58,837 bases of DNA, taken from Frigoribacterium sp. (lineage in GTDB: Bacteria; Actinomycetota; Actinomycetes; Actinomycetales; Microbacteriaceae). Shown here one piece after another: positions 39,291-49,942 of this stretch. The position numbers and the translations under genes were made by a program. Where the stretch lies: contig JANYEI010000081.1 in the NCBI GenBank assembly GCA_025363205.1, forward strand, positions 1 to 58,837, given 5' to 3'. Each line of letters starts with the position of its first letter. The stretch's first letter is position 1. The notes below the pieces were generated by a model that was not told the DNA's origin, searched no databases, and saw only the letters and a program-made list of their open reading frames with translations.

Positions 39291-40271
39291 TTGGCTCTCA
39301 CCGCCGACGTCAAAGATGAACTCGCTCGCATCGATGTGAGCAAGACCACAGTTCGAGCAGCGGAGCTCGCCACCATTCTCCGTTTCTCCGGGGGCCTGCA
39401 CATGATCTCCGGACGCATCGCAGTCGAGTCTGAGCTCGACACCGCGCAGCTCGCACGACGCGTGCGCAAAGACCTTGCCGAGTTGTACGGGGTGAAGAGC
39501 GAAATCTCCGTGATCTCCGCTTCCGGTCTTCGTCGCACGAGCCACTACCTCGTGCGAGTGCTCGATGGGGGAGAGACCCTTGCCAGGCAGACGGGGCTGC
39601 TGGATGCCCGCCGCCGACCGATCCGCGGCCTTCCGAACAAGCTCACCACCGGAAGCCGCGAGGAGCTTGCCGCCGTCTGGCGCGGTGCGTTCCTCGCGCA
39701 CGGTTCGCTCACCGACCCCGGTCGCTCGGCGGCTCTCGAGATCACCTGCCCCGGCAACGAGTCCGCCATGGCTCTGGTCGGTGCTGCCGGCCGCCTGAAG
39801 ATCGCGGCGAAAGCGCGAGAGGTGCGCGGAGTCCATCGGGTCGTCATCCGCGACGGCGAGGCCATCAGCGCGATGCTGGTGCACATGGGTGCGCATTCGA
39901 CCGTGCTGAACTGGGAGGAGCTGCGCCAGCGCCGGGAGGTGCGCGCGACGGCCAATCGACTTGTCAACTTCGACGATGCGAACCTGCGTCGTTCCGCGCA
40001 GGCCGCAGTGGCCGCCTGTGCTCGCGTCGAGCGTGCCCTCGAGATCCTCGAGGGCAACGTGCCCGAACACCTGCGCTATGCGGGAGACCTGCGCTTGCGC
40101 TTCCGGGATTCAAGCCTCGATGAGCTCGGCCACCATGCGGATCCGCCGATGACGAAGGATGCCGTGGCCGGCCGCATCCGCCGCCTTCTCGCCATGGCCG
40201 ATAAGCGTGCAGTCGATCTCGGGATTCCGGGCACCGACGCAAATCTGCCCCCGGACTACGACGACGCCTGA
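39291..40271 (+). CDS. whiA: WhiA, sporulation/cell-division DNA-binding regulator
   Basis: The 326-residue protein has a LAGLIDADG-like N-terminal half ([39 protein letters not shown]). A C-terminal HTH domain follows (about 250-315; [32 protein letters not shown] in two parts). In Streptomyces WhiA works with WhiB on division genes; non-sporulating actinobacteria keep it. The start is TTG at 39291 with TAGGAAA upstream; no ATG or GTG fits. Confidence 0.96.
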   Translation: MALTADVKDELARIDVSKTTVRAAELATILRFSGGLHMISGRIAVESELDTAQLARRVRKDLAELYGVKSEISVISASGLRRTSHYLVRVLDGGETLARQTGLLDARRRPIRGLPNKLTTGSREELAAVWRGAFLAHGSLTDPGRSAALEITCPGNESAMALVGAAGRLKIAAKAREVRGVHRVVIRDGEAISAMLVHMGAHSTVLNWEELRQRREVRATANRLVNFDDANLRRSAQAAVAACARVERALEILEGNVPEHLRYAGDLRLRFRDSSLDELGHHADPPMTKDAVAGRIRRLLAMADKRAVDLGIPGTDANLPPDYDDA

Positions 40272-40368
40272 GCGTTCGATAATGCCGGATCGGCCACGCT
40301 CCTGAACAAGCACTGAAGGTGCCCTGACCGGGAGGGAAGCATCTGAGGGGTGCCCTTGCCGTGCCGAG

Positions 40369-40374
40369 TACACT
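40369..40374 (+). promoter_or_regulatory. Candidate -10 box for sodA
   Basis: TACACT lies 67 bases before the sodA ATG. The leader carries AAAGGAGA next to the start. Confidence 0.4.
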
Positions 40375-40440
40375 GAAAAAAGACCCGTACTGATGGGGAA
40401 ATGCTGCGTCAGCGGGGCTACTCACAAAGGAGATCGCACT

Positions 40441-41067
40441 ATGGCCGATTACACTCTGCCCGAACTGGGATACGACTACGGAGCACTCGCTCCGAGCATC
40501 AGCGGCACCATCATGGAGCTTCACCACTCCAAGCATCACCAGGCCTACGTGACCGGAGCCAATGCTGCCGTCGCGGGCCTCGCGGCAGCCCGCGACTCTG
40601 GCGACCTTGCCAACGTCAACAAGCTCGAAAAGGACCTCGCCTTCAACCTCGGTGGTCACGTGAACCACTCCATCTTCTGGACCAACCTCTCACCGGATGG
40701 CGGCGACAAGCCGGTCGGACAGCTCGCGTCAGCGATTGACGACAACTTTGGATCCTTCGACAAGTTTTCGGCGCACTTCACCGCGGCCGCGCTCGGCGTG
40801 CAGGGCTCGGGCTGGGCCGCCCTGGTCTGGGACTCGATCGGTCAGAAGCTCCTGATCAGCCAGTTCTTCGACCAGCAGTCCAACTTCGCCGCCGGCACCG
40901 TTCCGGTTCTGATGCTCGACGTCTGGGAGCACGCGTACTACCTCGACTACAAGAACGTACGAGCGGACTATGTCAAGGCGTTCTGGAACATCGCCAACTG
41001 GGCGAACGTGCAGCAGCGTTTCGACGTCGCTCGCGAAAAGACGAACGGCCTGCTGGTACTGTCGTAG
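40441..41067 (+). CDS. sodA: Superoxide dismutase, Mn/Fe family
   Basis: It dismutates superoxide. The 208-residue protein has the four metal ligands H28, H76 ([10 protein letters not shown]), D160 and H164 (DVWEHAYY). The GGHxNH pattern and Gln in FDQQSN point to manganese preference, but metal choice needs assay. It starts at ATG 40441 after AAAGGAGA; a 16-residue upstream extension is rejected. It is cytosolic, with no signal peptide. Confidence 0.96.
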   Translation: MADYTLPELGYDYGALAPSISGTIMELHHSKHHQAYVTGANAAVAGLAAARDSGDLANVNKLEKDLAFNLGGHVNHSIFWTNLSPDGGDKPVGQLASAIDDNFGSFDKFSAHFTAAALGVQGSGWAALVWDSIGQKLLISQFFDQQSNFAAGTVPVLMLDVWEHAYYLDYKNVRADYVKAFWNIANWANVQQRFDVAREKTNGLLVLS

Positions 41068-41079
41068 CAAATCAGCGTG

Positions 41080-41106
41080 GTGTGGCCGGGTTCGTCCCGG
41101 CCGCAC
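41080..41106 (+). terminator. Terminator after sodA
   Basis: An 11-bp stem (GTGTGGCCGGG with CCCGGCCGCAC, one G-U pair) closes a TTCGT loop 12 bases after the stop. Confidence 0.7.
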
Positions 41107-41143
41107 CCCTGCTGTCATCTGCATTCCACCACACCCCCCATGA

Positions 41144-42187
<1,044 letters not shown>

Positions 42188-42196
42188 GGCAGCCGG

Positions 42197-43417
42197 ATGA
42201 CGCTCCGCACGATCGATACTCTCGGTTCGCTTGCGGGCAGGACGGTCATCGTCCGCTGTGATCTGAACGTGCCTCTCACTGACGCCCAGATCACGGACGA
42301 TGGCCGCATCCGCGCCTCGCTTCCGACCCTCAATCTGCTCATTCAAGCCGGTGCACGCGTGGTGGTGGTCTCCCACTTGGGGCGCCCCAACGGTGCCCCG
42401 GACGCGAAGTACAGCCTCGCTCCGGTGGCACAGCGGCTGAGTGAGCTTCTCGGCAAGGCCGTGACGTTCGCCTCGGACACCGTTGGGAGCTCCGCTGCGG
42501 AAGCCGTTGGCGGGCTGGCGGACGGAGATGTCGTACTGCTTGAGAACCTTCGCTTCAACGGGGGGGAGACGGCAAAGTGTGCGGATGAGCGTCGCGAGTT
42601 CGCGAGAAAGCTGGCCGCTTTCGGTGATGCGTTCGTCTCCGACGGATTCGGTGTCGTCCACCGAAAGCAGGCAAGCGTTTATGAATTGGCCGAATTGCTG
42701 CCGAGTGCAGCGGGCACACTCATCGTCACCGAACTCGACGTGCTTGATCGTCTCACCGAGTCGCCCACCAAGCCGTACTCTGTCGTGCTCGGCGGATCAA
42801 AGGTGTCGGACAAGCTCGGCGTGATTGCCCACCTCCTTCCGCGAGTCGACTCATTGCTCATCGGTGGGGGCATGCTCTTCACGTTCCTTGCTGCGCGGGG
42901 TCACCAGGTCGGCGCGAGCCTGCTCGAGATCGACCAACTAGATGTGGTGCGAGGCTACCTCGCACAGGCCGAGGAGCTGGGGGTCGAGATCGTGCTCCCG
43001 ACGGATGTCGTCGTGGCGTCGAAGTTCGGTGCCGATGCCGAGCACCAGGTGCGCCCCGCCGACGACATCGAGGGTTCGCCCTGGGGTGAGTCTGGTCTCG
43101 GGCTGGATATCGGCCCGGAGACCGCTGCTCGCTTCGCGGAGGTCATCCGTGGGTCGAAGACAGTGTTCTGGAATGGTCCGATGGGTGTCTTCGAGCTAGC
43201 GCCGTTCGCTGCGGGCACGAAGACTATCGCCAAGGCGTTGACCGAGGTCGACGGCCTTTCGGTGGTCGGTGGGGGAGACTCCGCCGCCGCGGTGCGGTCC
43301 CTCGGCTTCACTGACGACCAGTTCGGCCATATCTCAACCGGTGGCGGAGCAAGCCTCGAATTCCTGGAGGGCAAGAGCCTTCCCGGCCTGGAAGTACTGG
43401 GATGGACAACAGCATGA
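42197..43417 (+). CDS. pgk: Phosphoglycerate kinase
   Basis: It transfers phosphate from 1,3-bisphosphoglycerate to ADP. The 406-residue product has RCDLNVPL, SHLGRPNG, LGGSKVSDKLGV and the C-terminal nucleotide loop VVGGGDSAAAV. It follows gap by 9 bases and overlaps tpiA by 4 bases (ATGA at 43414). Confidence 0.98.
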   Translation: MTLRTIDTLGSLAGRTVIVRCDLNVPLTDAQITDDGRIRASLPTLNLLIQAGARVVVVSHLGRPNGAPDAKYSLAPVAQRLSELLGKAVTFASDTVGSSAAEAVGGLADGDVVLLENLRFNGGETAKCADERREFARKLAAFGDAFVSDGFGVVHRKQASVYELAELLPSAAGTLIVTELDVLDRLTESPTKPYSVVLGGSKVSDKLGVIAHLLPRVDSLLIGGGMLFTFLAARGHQVGASLLEIDQLDVVRGYLAQAEELGVEIVLPTDVVVASKFGADAEHQVRPADDIEGSPWGESGLGLDIGPETAARFAEVIRGSKTVFWNGPMGVFELAPFAAGTKTIAKALTEVDGLSVVGGGDSAAAVRSLGFTDDQFGHISTGGGASLEFLEGKSLPGLEVLGWTTA

Positions 43418-44199
43418 CCACACGCACCCCGTTTATCGCCGGCAACTGGAAGATGAATCTCGACCACCTCCAGTCGATCGCCTTCGTGCAGAAGCTGGCC
43501 TGGAGCCTGAAGGACGCGAAGCTCGACTACGGCACGGTCGAGGTGGCGATCTTCCCGCCGTTCACCGACCTGCGTTCGGTGCAGACCCTCATCTCGGCTG
43601 ACAAGCTTCCGCTCAAATTCGGCGGTCAGGATGTGTCGGCCCACGACTCCGGTGCCTACACCGGTGAGATTTCGGGTGCCTTTCTCGCGGCCCTCGACTG
43701 CGAGTACGTGATCATCGGCCACTCGGAGCGACGCACGATTCACCACGAGACCGATGAGCAACTTGCCGCGAAGGTTGCTGCGGCAATCTCCCACGGCCTT
43801 GTGCCAGTGCTCTGCGTCGGTGAAACGGCTGCGGATCTCGAGAAGCATGGACCGAGTGCCGTTCCCGTCGCCCAGCTGCGCGGAGCGCTCGCATCGGTGA
43901 AGACGGGAGCAAACATCGTCGTGGCATACGAGCCGGTCTGGGCGATCGGATCCGGCCAGGCGGCGACCCCGGCGCAGGCGGAACAGGTCGCGATCCAGCT
44001 TCGGGCCACCCTCGCGGAGCTCATCGGCGAGGAAGCGGCATCTGCTACGCGCATTCTCTACGGAGGATCGGTAAAGGCGTCCAACATCGCGGGCTTCATG
44101 CGCGAACCCAACGTGGACGGTGCACTGGTGGGCGGGGCGAGTCTCGACCTTGCGGAGTTCTCCAGCATCGCGCAGTTCCAGAAGCACGTCGGAACCTGA
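43414..44199 (+). CDS. tpiA: Triosephosphate isomerase
   Basis: It interconverts dihydroxyacetone phosphate and glyceraldehyde 3-phosphate. The 261-residue TIM barrel has FIAGNWKMN (N11, K13), the catalytic His in IIGHSERR, and the catalytic Glu in VAYEPVWAIGSG. I chose ATG 43414, which overlaps the pgk stop, over an in-frame ATG at 43402. A strong hairpin follows. Confidence 0.97.
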   Translation: MTTRTPFIAGNWKMNLDHLQSIAFVQKLAWSLKDAKLDYGTVEVAIFPPFTDLRSVQTLISADKLPLKFGGQDVSAHDSGAYTGEISGAFLAALDCEYVIIGHSERRTIHHETDEQLAAKVAAAISHGLVPVLCVGETAADLEKHGPSAVPVAQLRGALASVKTGANIVVAYEPVWAIGSGQAATPAQAEQVAIQLRATLAELIGEEAASATRILYGGSVKASNIAGFMREPNVDGALVGGASLDLAEFSSIAQFQKHVGT

Positions 44200-44210
44200 G
44201 CCCTCGCTTC

Positions 44211-44238
44211 CTCGGCGGTTTCACAGGGAACCGCCGAG
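44211..44238 (+). terminator. Terminator after tpiA
   Basis: A perfect 10-bp stem CTCGGCGGTT/AACCGCCGAG closes an 8-base loop 11 bases after the tpiA stop. Confidence 0.75.
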
Positions 44239-44244
44239 GCCGGT

Positions 44245-44281
44245 TATACTAAATCGCGCCCGATAGACCTTATCGGCGCGC
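44245..44281 (+). promoter_or_regulatory. secG promoter -10 and leader hairpin
   Basis: TATACT (44245-44250) is a good -10 box. The start site would fall at the 5' foot of a hairpin (44255-44280): about 10 bp with one bulged C, loop GACCT. The hairpin ends before AAAGG, leaving the ribosome site free. Confidence 0.55.
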
Positions 44282-44297
44282 CCCAGAAAGGCTGTTC

Positions 44298-44549
44298 GTG
44301 GAAATACTTCAGGTCATCCTGCAGGTGGTACTCGGTATCACGAGTCTCCTGCTGACCCTCCTCATCCTGCTGCACCGCGGTCGCGGCGGCGGGCTGTCCG
44401 ACATGTTCGGTGGCGGAGTGACCAGCAACCTCGGAGCATCCGGAGTCGCCGAACGCAACCTCAACCGAATCACCCTGATCCTCGCGCTGATTTGGGTGTC
44501 ATCTATCATCGTGCTTGGTTTGATCACCAAGTTCGACGTAACCGGCTAG
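44298..44549 (+). CDS. secG: Preprotein translocase subunit SecG
   Basis: The 83-residue membrane protein has two hydrophobic helices (about 3-24 and 55-77). Between them lies the SecG loop (RGRGGGLSDMFGGG, SGVAERNLNRIT). It assists SecYE translocation. It starts with GTG after AAAGG. The gap-pgk-tpi-secG order is conserved in actinobacteria. Confidence 0.95.
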   Translation: MEILQVILQVVLGITSLLLTLLILLHRGRGGGLSDMFGGGVTSNLGASGVAERNLNRITLILALIWVSSIIVLGLITKFDVTG

Positions 44550-44560
44550 GAGACGTACCC

Positions 44561-44926
44561 ATGGCTTCAGGTGGCAGTGCTATTCGTGGTTCTCGCGTCG
44601 GTGCAGGACCGATGGGGGAGCAGGACCGTGGTTTCCACGCCGAGCGTCTTCAGGTCTTCTACTGGTGTGCCAACGGGCATGAGTTGAGCCCACATTTTCT
44701 CGCAACGATCGAGCCAGAAGAGATTCCCGCGACTCTCGACTGCCCGAATTGTGGTCTTCCGGCTGGTCGCGACAAGGAAAACCCTCCGGCGGTGGTCAAG
44801 GTCGAACCGTACAAGACACACCTCGCCTATGTGAAGGAACGGCGCACCGAGGAGGAAGCGGCGACGCTGCTCGATGAAGCTCTCGAGCAGTTGCGTGCCC
44901 GTCGCGGTCGCCTAACGCCCCAGTAA
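44561..44926 (+). CDS. rbpA: RNA polymerase-binding protein RbpA
   Basis: The 121-residue actinobacterial protein binds RNA polymerase and the principal sigma factor and stabilises open complexes. Visible parts are the N-terminal basic tail (GSAIRGSRVGAGPMGE), a zinc-like core (YWCANGHE … CPNCGLPAG) and the C-terminal sigma-interaction region (YKTHLAYVKERRTEEEAATLL). I chose ATG 44561, with AGGAGA upstream, and not an earlier in-frame ATG that overlaps secG. It follows secG by 11 bases. Confidence 0.97.
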   Translation: MASGGSAIRGSRVGAGPMGEQDRGFHAERLQVFYWCANGHELSPHFLATIEPEEIPATLDCPNCGLPAGRDKENPPAVVKVEPYKTHLAYVKERRTEEEAATLLDEALEQLRARRGRLTPQ

Positions 44927-44981
44927 GGCCGTCGGTGCCTAAGGCTGTCGGTGCTTCGGTAGCGCCGTCGGGCCAGCGCGC

Positions 44982-45752
44982 CTAGTACTCTGCCGCGATC
45001 AGGTCTTCCGGAACCTCAGCGGCAGCCTCGCGGTCGACAAAGAACACCGTTCGAAGGCGCCCTACGACTCCGGCAACAGGCACCTCCCAGGTGCTGGCGC
45101 CCGCGAGGGCCAGTCCGAGCGCTGAGGCTTTGTCCGGGCCAGAGAGGGCGAGCCAGATGCGGTCTGCACTGTTGATCACCGGCAACGTGAGGCTGAGGCG
45201 CTCGGGCGGTGGCTTCGGGGAGTGACGAACGGCGATGACCGTCCCCTCCGTCACGCGGATTCCCGGGGTGTCCGGAAATAACGAGGCCACGTGGCCGTCC
45301 GGACCGACGCCAAGGAACAGGATGTCGAATCGCGGAGTCTCCTGACCTTCGTCTGCGCAGCGCGCGAGTTCTGTTGAATAAGAGGTCGCCGCGTCGTCGA
45401 GGCTGATGCCGGCGTCCGAGGCAGCACACCAGTGGATATTCTCGGGGCGCAGAGCAACATGATCGAGCAGCGCCGTGCGAGCCTGGGTGTCGTTGCGGCC
45501 GACGTCACCGCGCGGGAGCCAGCGCTCATCACTCCACCACAGGATGACACGGGACCAGTCGATGCTGTCACGCGCCGGCGACTCATTGATCGCCTCGAGA
45601 ACAGCGCTGCCGACGGTGCCCCCGGTAAGGGCGATGTTTACCCTTGGTTGCTGGTCGAGCAGGTCAACGACCTTCGTGATGAATCGAGCCGCGACCGAAC
45701 CGGCAAGGGCCCTCTTGTCTGCGTGCACGAGCACACGACGCACATTCGTCAC
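44982..45752 (-). CDS. pgl: 6-phosphogluconolactonase
   Basis: It hydrolyses 6-phosphogluconolactone in the oxidative pentose phosphate pathway. The 256-residue product has the glucosamine-6-phosphate isomerase-like fold with ALTGGTVGSAV, WWSDERWLP, and FLGVGPDGHVASLFP. It starts with GTG that overlaps the opcA stop (GTGA). It is the last gene of the tkt-tal-pgi-zwf-opcA-pgl operon and converges on rbpA. Confidence 0.96.
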   Translation of the reverse strand: MTNVRRVLVHADKRALAGSVAARFITKVVDLLDQQPRVNIALTGGTVGSAVLEAINESPARDSIDWSRVILWWSDERWLPRGDVGRNDTQARTALLDHVALRPENIHWCAASDAGISLDDAATSYSTELARCADEGQETPRFDILFLGVGPDGHVASLFPDTPGIRVTEGTVIAVRHSPKPPPERLSLTLPVINSADRIWLALSGPDKASALGLALAGASTWEVPVAGVVGRLRTVFFVDREAAAEVPEDLIAAEY

Positions 45753-46723
45753 TGCTCGGGTACCTTGATCGATCCGGTGACGGTGGGAGCGTCGAGTTGG
45801 GCGAGACCGTGCTGGATCACTTCTCCGAAGAGGTCATCCGGGTCGAGTCGGCGCAGTTCCTCGGCCAGGCAGTCGCGAAGACTGCGGCGGATGAGTGAAA
45901 TATCGTGGACAGGCTGGTTCGGTTGCACGAGGGTGACGATATTCGTGGTGGTGCGCTCGAGTTCAATCACGCCGGACGCACGGTGGAGCCGGACACCCTG
46001 GATTCCGCTCGATCCGTGAGAGGGAGTCATGAGTTCGTGGCGGGCCGGCACCTTGAGCTGCATCTGCAGCCAGGCGGCGAGCAGTCCCGTCGAGGGCGAA
46101 TCGGGCGCTCCATGCACCTCGACGCTCGTGATCGACTCATATGGCGGCTGGTCGAGCACCGCTGCCAATTGCGCGCGCCACAGCGTGAGGCGCGTCCAGG
46201 CGAAGTCGGTATCACCGGGACTGTAGGTGCGGGAGAGGTGGTTCAAGAATCCGCGCGGATCGCGCTGGGCCGCGGCATCCGTGATCCGACGCTGGGCAAT
46301 GCGACCAAGAGGGGACTCAGAAGCCACTTCCGGTGCTTCACCCGGCCACCAGGCCACAACGGGAGCATCGGGCAGCAGCAGGCCGGTCACCAGCCCCTCC
46401 TCATCCGAGGCGGTATCGCCGTAGGCCTTGAGCACCACCACCTCGCTCGCACCGGCATCACCGCCGACGCGAATCTGCGCGTCGAGCCGCGGCGCATCCG
46501 ACATGTCGGGACCGTCCGCTCCGGTCGAGATCACGATGACACGCATCGGATGCTCGCGGGATGCGTCATTCGCCGCCTCGATCGCTTCCTCTTCATGTCC
46601 GAGGTTCGTGGAGATGACGAGGGTGAGCACACGCCCGAGGGCGACAGCACCACCCTCTTCCCGGATCTTGACGAGGGCTTTCGAAATCTGGCTTGTTGTG
46701 GTGTTGGGAAGGTCGACGATCAT
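45749..46723 (-). CDS. opcA: Glucose-6-phosphate dehydrogenase assembly protein OpcA
   Basis: OpcA activates or assembles Zwf in cyanobacteria and actinobacteria. The 324-residue protein has the family N-terminus DLPNTTTSQISKALVKIREE and the segments LVISTNLGHEEEAIEAANDA and LLPDAPVVAWWPGEAP. I chose ATG 46723, 22 bases after zwf; the 19-residue extension overlaps zwf and is rejected. It is coupled to pgl. Confidence 0.95.
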   Translation of the reverse strand: MIVDLPNTTTSQISKALVKIREEGGAVALGRVLTLVISTNLGHEEEAIEAANDASREHPMRVIVISTGADGPDMSDAPRLDAQIRVGGDAGASEVVVLKAYGDTASDEEGLVTGLLLPDAPVVAWWPGEAPEVASESPLGRIAQRRITDAAAQRDPRGFLNHLSRTYSPGDTDFAWTRLTLWRAQLAAVLDQPPYESITSVEVHGAPDSPSTGLLAAWLQMQLKVPARHELMTPSHGSSGIQGVRLHRASGVIELERTTTNIVTLVQPNQPVHDISLIRRSLRDCLAEELRRLDPDDLFGEVIQHGLAQLDAPTVTGSIKVPEQ

Positions 46724-46745
46724 GAACGTCTCCAGACTGTGGTGG

Positions 46746-48287
46746 TCACGGGCGTCTCCAAACGCGGCCGTCGCGGGCAAGGAGTTCGTCGGCGGATGCC
46801 GGTCCCCAGGTTCCGGGGCGGTATTGCTCTGGCTGACCCTGGGTTGCCCAATACTCCTCTATCGGATCGAGGATCTTCCAGCTCAGTTCCACCTCCTGAT
46901 GGCGGGGGAACAGCGGCGGATCACCGAGGAGCACGTCGAGGATCAGGCGCTCATATGCCTCCGGGCTGGCCTCGGTGAATGCGTGCCCGTAGCCGAAGTC
47001 CATGGTCACATCCCGCACCTGCATGCCAGCACCCGGCACCTTTGAGCCAAAGCGGATGGTGACACCCTCATCCGGCTGCACGCGGATCACCAGGGCATTC
47101 TGGCCGAGCGCAGAGGTCTGGCTCTCGGCGAAGAGGTTTTGCGGGGCGCGCTTGAACACGACCGCGATCTCGGTGACGCGTCGGCCGAGCCGCTTGCCGG
47201 CACGGAGGTAAAAGGGCACCCCGGCCCAGCGGCGAGTGCCGATGTCCAGGCGGATGGCGGCGAAGGTCTCGGTGAGCGACTTGCGGTTCATGCCGTCTTC
47301 CTCGAGGAATCCGACCACCTTCTCGCCGCCCTGCCAGCCACTTGCATATTGGCCGCGGGCGGTTGAGCGGGAGAGATCTTTCGGCAGGTGGATGGCCGAG
47401 AGCACTTTCTCTTTCTCGGCACGAAGATCTTTTGCGGCGAAAGACACCGGCTCTTCCATCGCCGTCAGTGCGAGAAGCTGCAAAAGGTGGTTCTGGATGA
47501 CATCGCGTGCGGCGCCGATCCCGTCGTAGTAGCCCGCACGACCGCCGACTCCGATGTCCTCGGCCATGGTGATTTGAACGTGATCGACATAGTTCGCGTT
47601 CCAGATAGGTTCGTAGAGCTGGTTGGCGAAGCGCAGAGCCAGGATGTTCTGCACCGTCTCTTTGCCGAGGTAATGGTCGATCCGAAAAACGCAGTCCGGC
47701 GGAAACACCGACTCGACGACGTCATTGAGCTCGCGTGCGGTGGTGAGGTCGCTGCCGAAAGGCTTCTCAATCACGACACGACGCCACGCGCCAGCCACCT
47801 CGTCGGCCAACCCGGAGCGGCGCAACTGTTCCGTGACCTGGGGGAACGACTTAGGCGGGATCGAGAGGTAGAAGGCGTGATTGCCCATCGTGCCGCGCGT
47901 CTCGTCGAGTTCTTCGAGTGTCTTCTTGAGCTCGGCGAATGCCTTGTCGTCGTCGAACTCGCCCTGCACGAAGCGGATGCCCTCCGCGAGTTGTTTCCAG
48001 ACATTTTCGTCGAACGGCGTGCGGGCGTACTGCGCGACTGCGTCGTGCACCACCTGGGCGAAGTCCTGGTCGACCCAGTCACGACGGGCGAATCCGACGA
48101 GCGCGAAGCCGGGGGGGAGTAGCCCGCGGTTGGCGAGATCGTAGACCGCTGGCATCAGTTTCTTGCGCGCGAGGTCACCCGTCACTCCAAAAATAATGAG
48201 GGCACTCGGCCCGGCAATCCGGTTGAGACGGCGGTCGGAGGGCAACCTCAGCGGGTTGAATTCCGGAGTTATTTCCACCGGGGACAT
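46746..48287 (-). CDS. zwf: Glucose-6-phosphate 1-dehydrogenase
   Basis: It oxidises glucose 6-phosphate and makes NADPH. The 513-residue product has the nucleotide motif FGVTGDLARKKLMPA near residue 33, the catalytic RIDHYLGKETVQN, and a C-terminal substrate domain. It sits between pgi and opcA. Confidence 0.98.
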   Translation of the reverse strand: MSPVEITPEFNPLRLPSDRRLNRIAGPSALIIFGVTGDLARKKLMPAVYDLANRGLLPPGFALVGFARRDWVDQDFAQVVHDAVAQYARTPFDENVWKQLAEGIRFVQGEFDDDKAFAELKKTLEELDETRGTMGNHAFYLSIPPKSFPQVTEQLRRSGLADEVAGAWRRVVIEKPFGSDLTTARELNDVVESVFPPDCVFRIDHYLGKETVQNILALRFANQLYEPIWNANYVDHVQITMAEDIGVGGRAGYYDGIGAARDVIQNHLLQLLALTAMEEPVSFAAKDLRAEKEKVLSAIHLPKDLSRSTARGQYASGWQGGEKVVGFLEEDGMNRKSLTETFAAIRLDIGTRRWAGVPFYLRAGKRLGRRVTEIAVVFKRAPQNLFAESQTSALGQNALVIRVQPDEGVTIRFGSKVPGAGMQVRDVTMDFGYGHAFTEASPEAYERLILDVLLGDPPLFPRHQEVELSWKILDPIEEYWATQGQPEQYRPGTWGPASADELLARDGRVWRRP

Positions 48288-48343
48288 GGGGCTCCTAGCG
48301 AGTTTTTGTCGATTGGGTGATCAGCGGTCAAGCACTCGGATGA

Positions 48344-49942
48344 CTAAGTGATGGCGCCGAAGAGCGTCGCGAGATCCCGTGCCGGGTCGGTGAGAGTGAG
48401 GGTGAGAACCGGGCGACCGTGGTCGGCGAGCACGCTCGCGTCACCGGCTGCCTGCGCCTGGATGAGGTAGCCGTAGGAGAACGGGCTGTCCGGGATCTCG
48501 AGGTCGGCCGGAGCCGTCGCCGTGATCTGAAGGAACACTCCGGTGGCCGGTCCGCCCTTGTGGTACTGACCGGTGGAGTGCAGGAAGCGTGGACCCCAGC
48601 CGAAGGTGACCGGGCGCCCGGTCTTTTCGGCGAGTCGGTCGCGGAGCTTTGCCAGCTCGTGGTTGGCAGTGCGATCGACGTAGGCCTGAACGGCGAGATA
48701 TCCGTCCGGCCCGATATGGCTGAGGAGGGCTTCGATCGCGGCGGATACCGAATCCGCACCGGCGAGGAGCTCGATCGATCCGCGCACCTCGATGCCGTCC
48801 GCTGTGAAGGCAGGGGCGACGGGCTCGGGACGCGAGTCGAGCAACGCTCGGGTCGCTATCTTGGCCGACTCGACATCCGGCTGGTCAAAGGGGTCGATTC
48901 CGAGCAGTCGACCGGCGACCGCGACCGCGTATTCCCAGACGAGCATCTGTGCGCCGAGGGTACCGCTGATTTCAATCTCCCCATCGCGCACGTCCTTGGT
49001 GGCGCGAGCGCTCTCGACGAGGCGCACGATCTGCACATCGTCGAGGTTCTCGGTGAGCTCGGGGGAGTGCAGGTCGAGGACCACCGGAAGGAGTCCCGTG
49101 CCGCTCTTGCCGGTCGATTCCGCGATGAGCTGTTCGACCCAATCGCCGAAACCGACGATATAGGTGCCATCGGCGACAATCCCGATCTTGTCCTTCAGAG
49201 GCGAGGTTCCGGCAATAGCGGCGCCGAGGATGAGCCCGGGGTTATCCACCTGGTCGACCATGAGCTGGCCGGTGATCGCGGATGCTTCGGCGAGAAGCGC
49301 ACGAATATCCACGCCGGCGAGCCCGGACGGCACAAGGCCAAAGGCCGTCAGCGCTGAATAGCGACCGCCAACATTGGGGTCGGCGTTGAAGACCCGATAT
49401 CCGGCCGCTCGCGCCGAGGCGTCGAGTGGCGAGCCCGGGTCAGTCACGACGACGATGCGCTCAGCCGGGTTGATACCGATGCCGTGAAAGGCCTCTTCGT
49501 AGGACTTGCGTTGGCTTGCCGTCTCGAGTGTTGAGCCCGATTTTGACGAGATGACGACAACAGTCGTCTCGAGACGATCGGCGAGGGCGGCCAGGATCTG
49601 GCCAGGGTCGGTCGAGTCGAGAATCGTGAGCTCGACACCCGCAGTGCGCGTGATTACCTCGGGAGCGAGCGAAGAACCGCCCATCCCGCCGAGCACCACG
49701 TGATTCACGCCGGAGGCATGGAGTTTGTCGCGCAACGCGATGATGTCGTCAATCAATGGCTCGGAGATGACGACTGCTTCAGTCCAGCCGAGGCGCTTGC
49801 CTGCCTCTGCCTCGGCATCGCTTCCCCAGAGGGTCGGGTCCTGGTCGGAAATTCGGGAGGCGACGAGGTCGCTCACCAGCTGCGGCACAATGCGGTCGAC
49901 GGCCTCTGCGGCGGCGCCGCTCACCGTGATGTCGAAGCTCAT
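48344..49942 (-). CDS. pgi: Glucose-6-phosphate isomerase
   Basis: It interconverts glucose 6-phosphate and fructose 6-phosphate. The 532-residue product has SIS-type sugar-phosphate motifs: [22 protein letters not shown], and [13 protein letters not shown]. Its position in the pentose phosphate operon suits cycling of fructose 6-phosphate back through Zwf. The ATG overlaps the tal stop (ATGA). Confidence 0.95.
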   Translation of the reverse strand: MSFDITVSGAAAEAVDRIVPQLVSDLVASRISDQDPTLWGSDAEAEAGKRLGWTEAVVISEPLIDDIIALRDKLHASGVNHVVLGGMGGSSLAPEVITRTAGVELTILDSTDPGQILAALADRLETTVVVISSKSGSTLETASQRKSYEEAFHGIGINPAERIVVVTDPGSPLDASARAAGYRVFNADPNVGGRYSALTAFGLVPSGLAGVDIRALLAEASAITGQLMVDQVDNPGLILGAAIAGTSPLKDKIGIVADGTYIVGFGDWVEQLIAESTGKSGTGLLPVVLDLHSPELTENLDDVQIVRLVESARATKDVRDGEIEISGTLGAQMLVWEYAVAVAGRLLGIDPFDQPDVESAKIATRALLDSRPEPVAPAFTADGIEVRGSIELLAGADSVSAAIEALLSHIGPDGYLAVQAYVDRTANHELAKLRDRLAEKTGRPVTFGWGPRFLHSTGQYHKGGPATGVFLQITATAPADLEIPDSPFSYGYLIQAQAAGDASVLADHGRPVLTLTLTDPARDLATLFGAIT

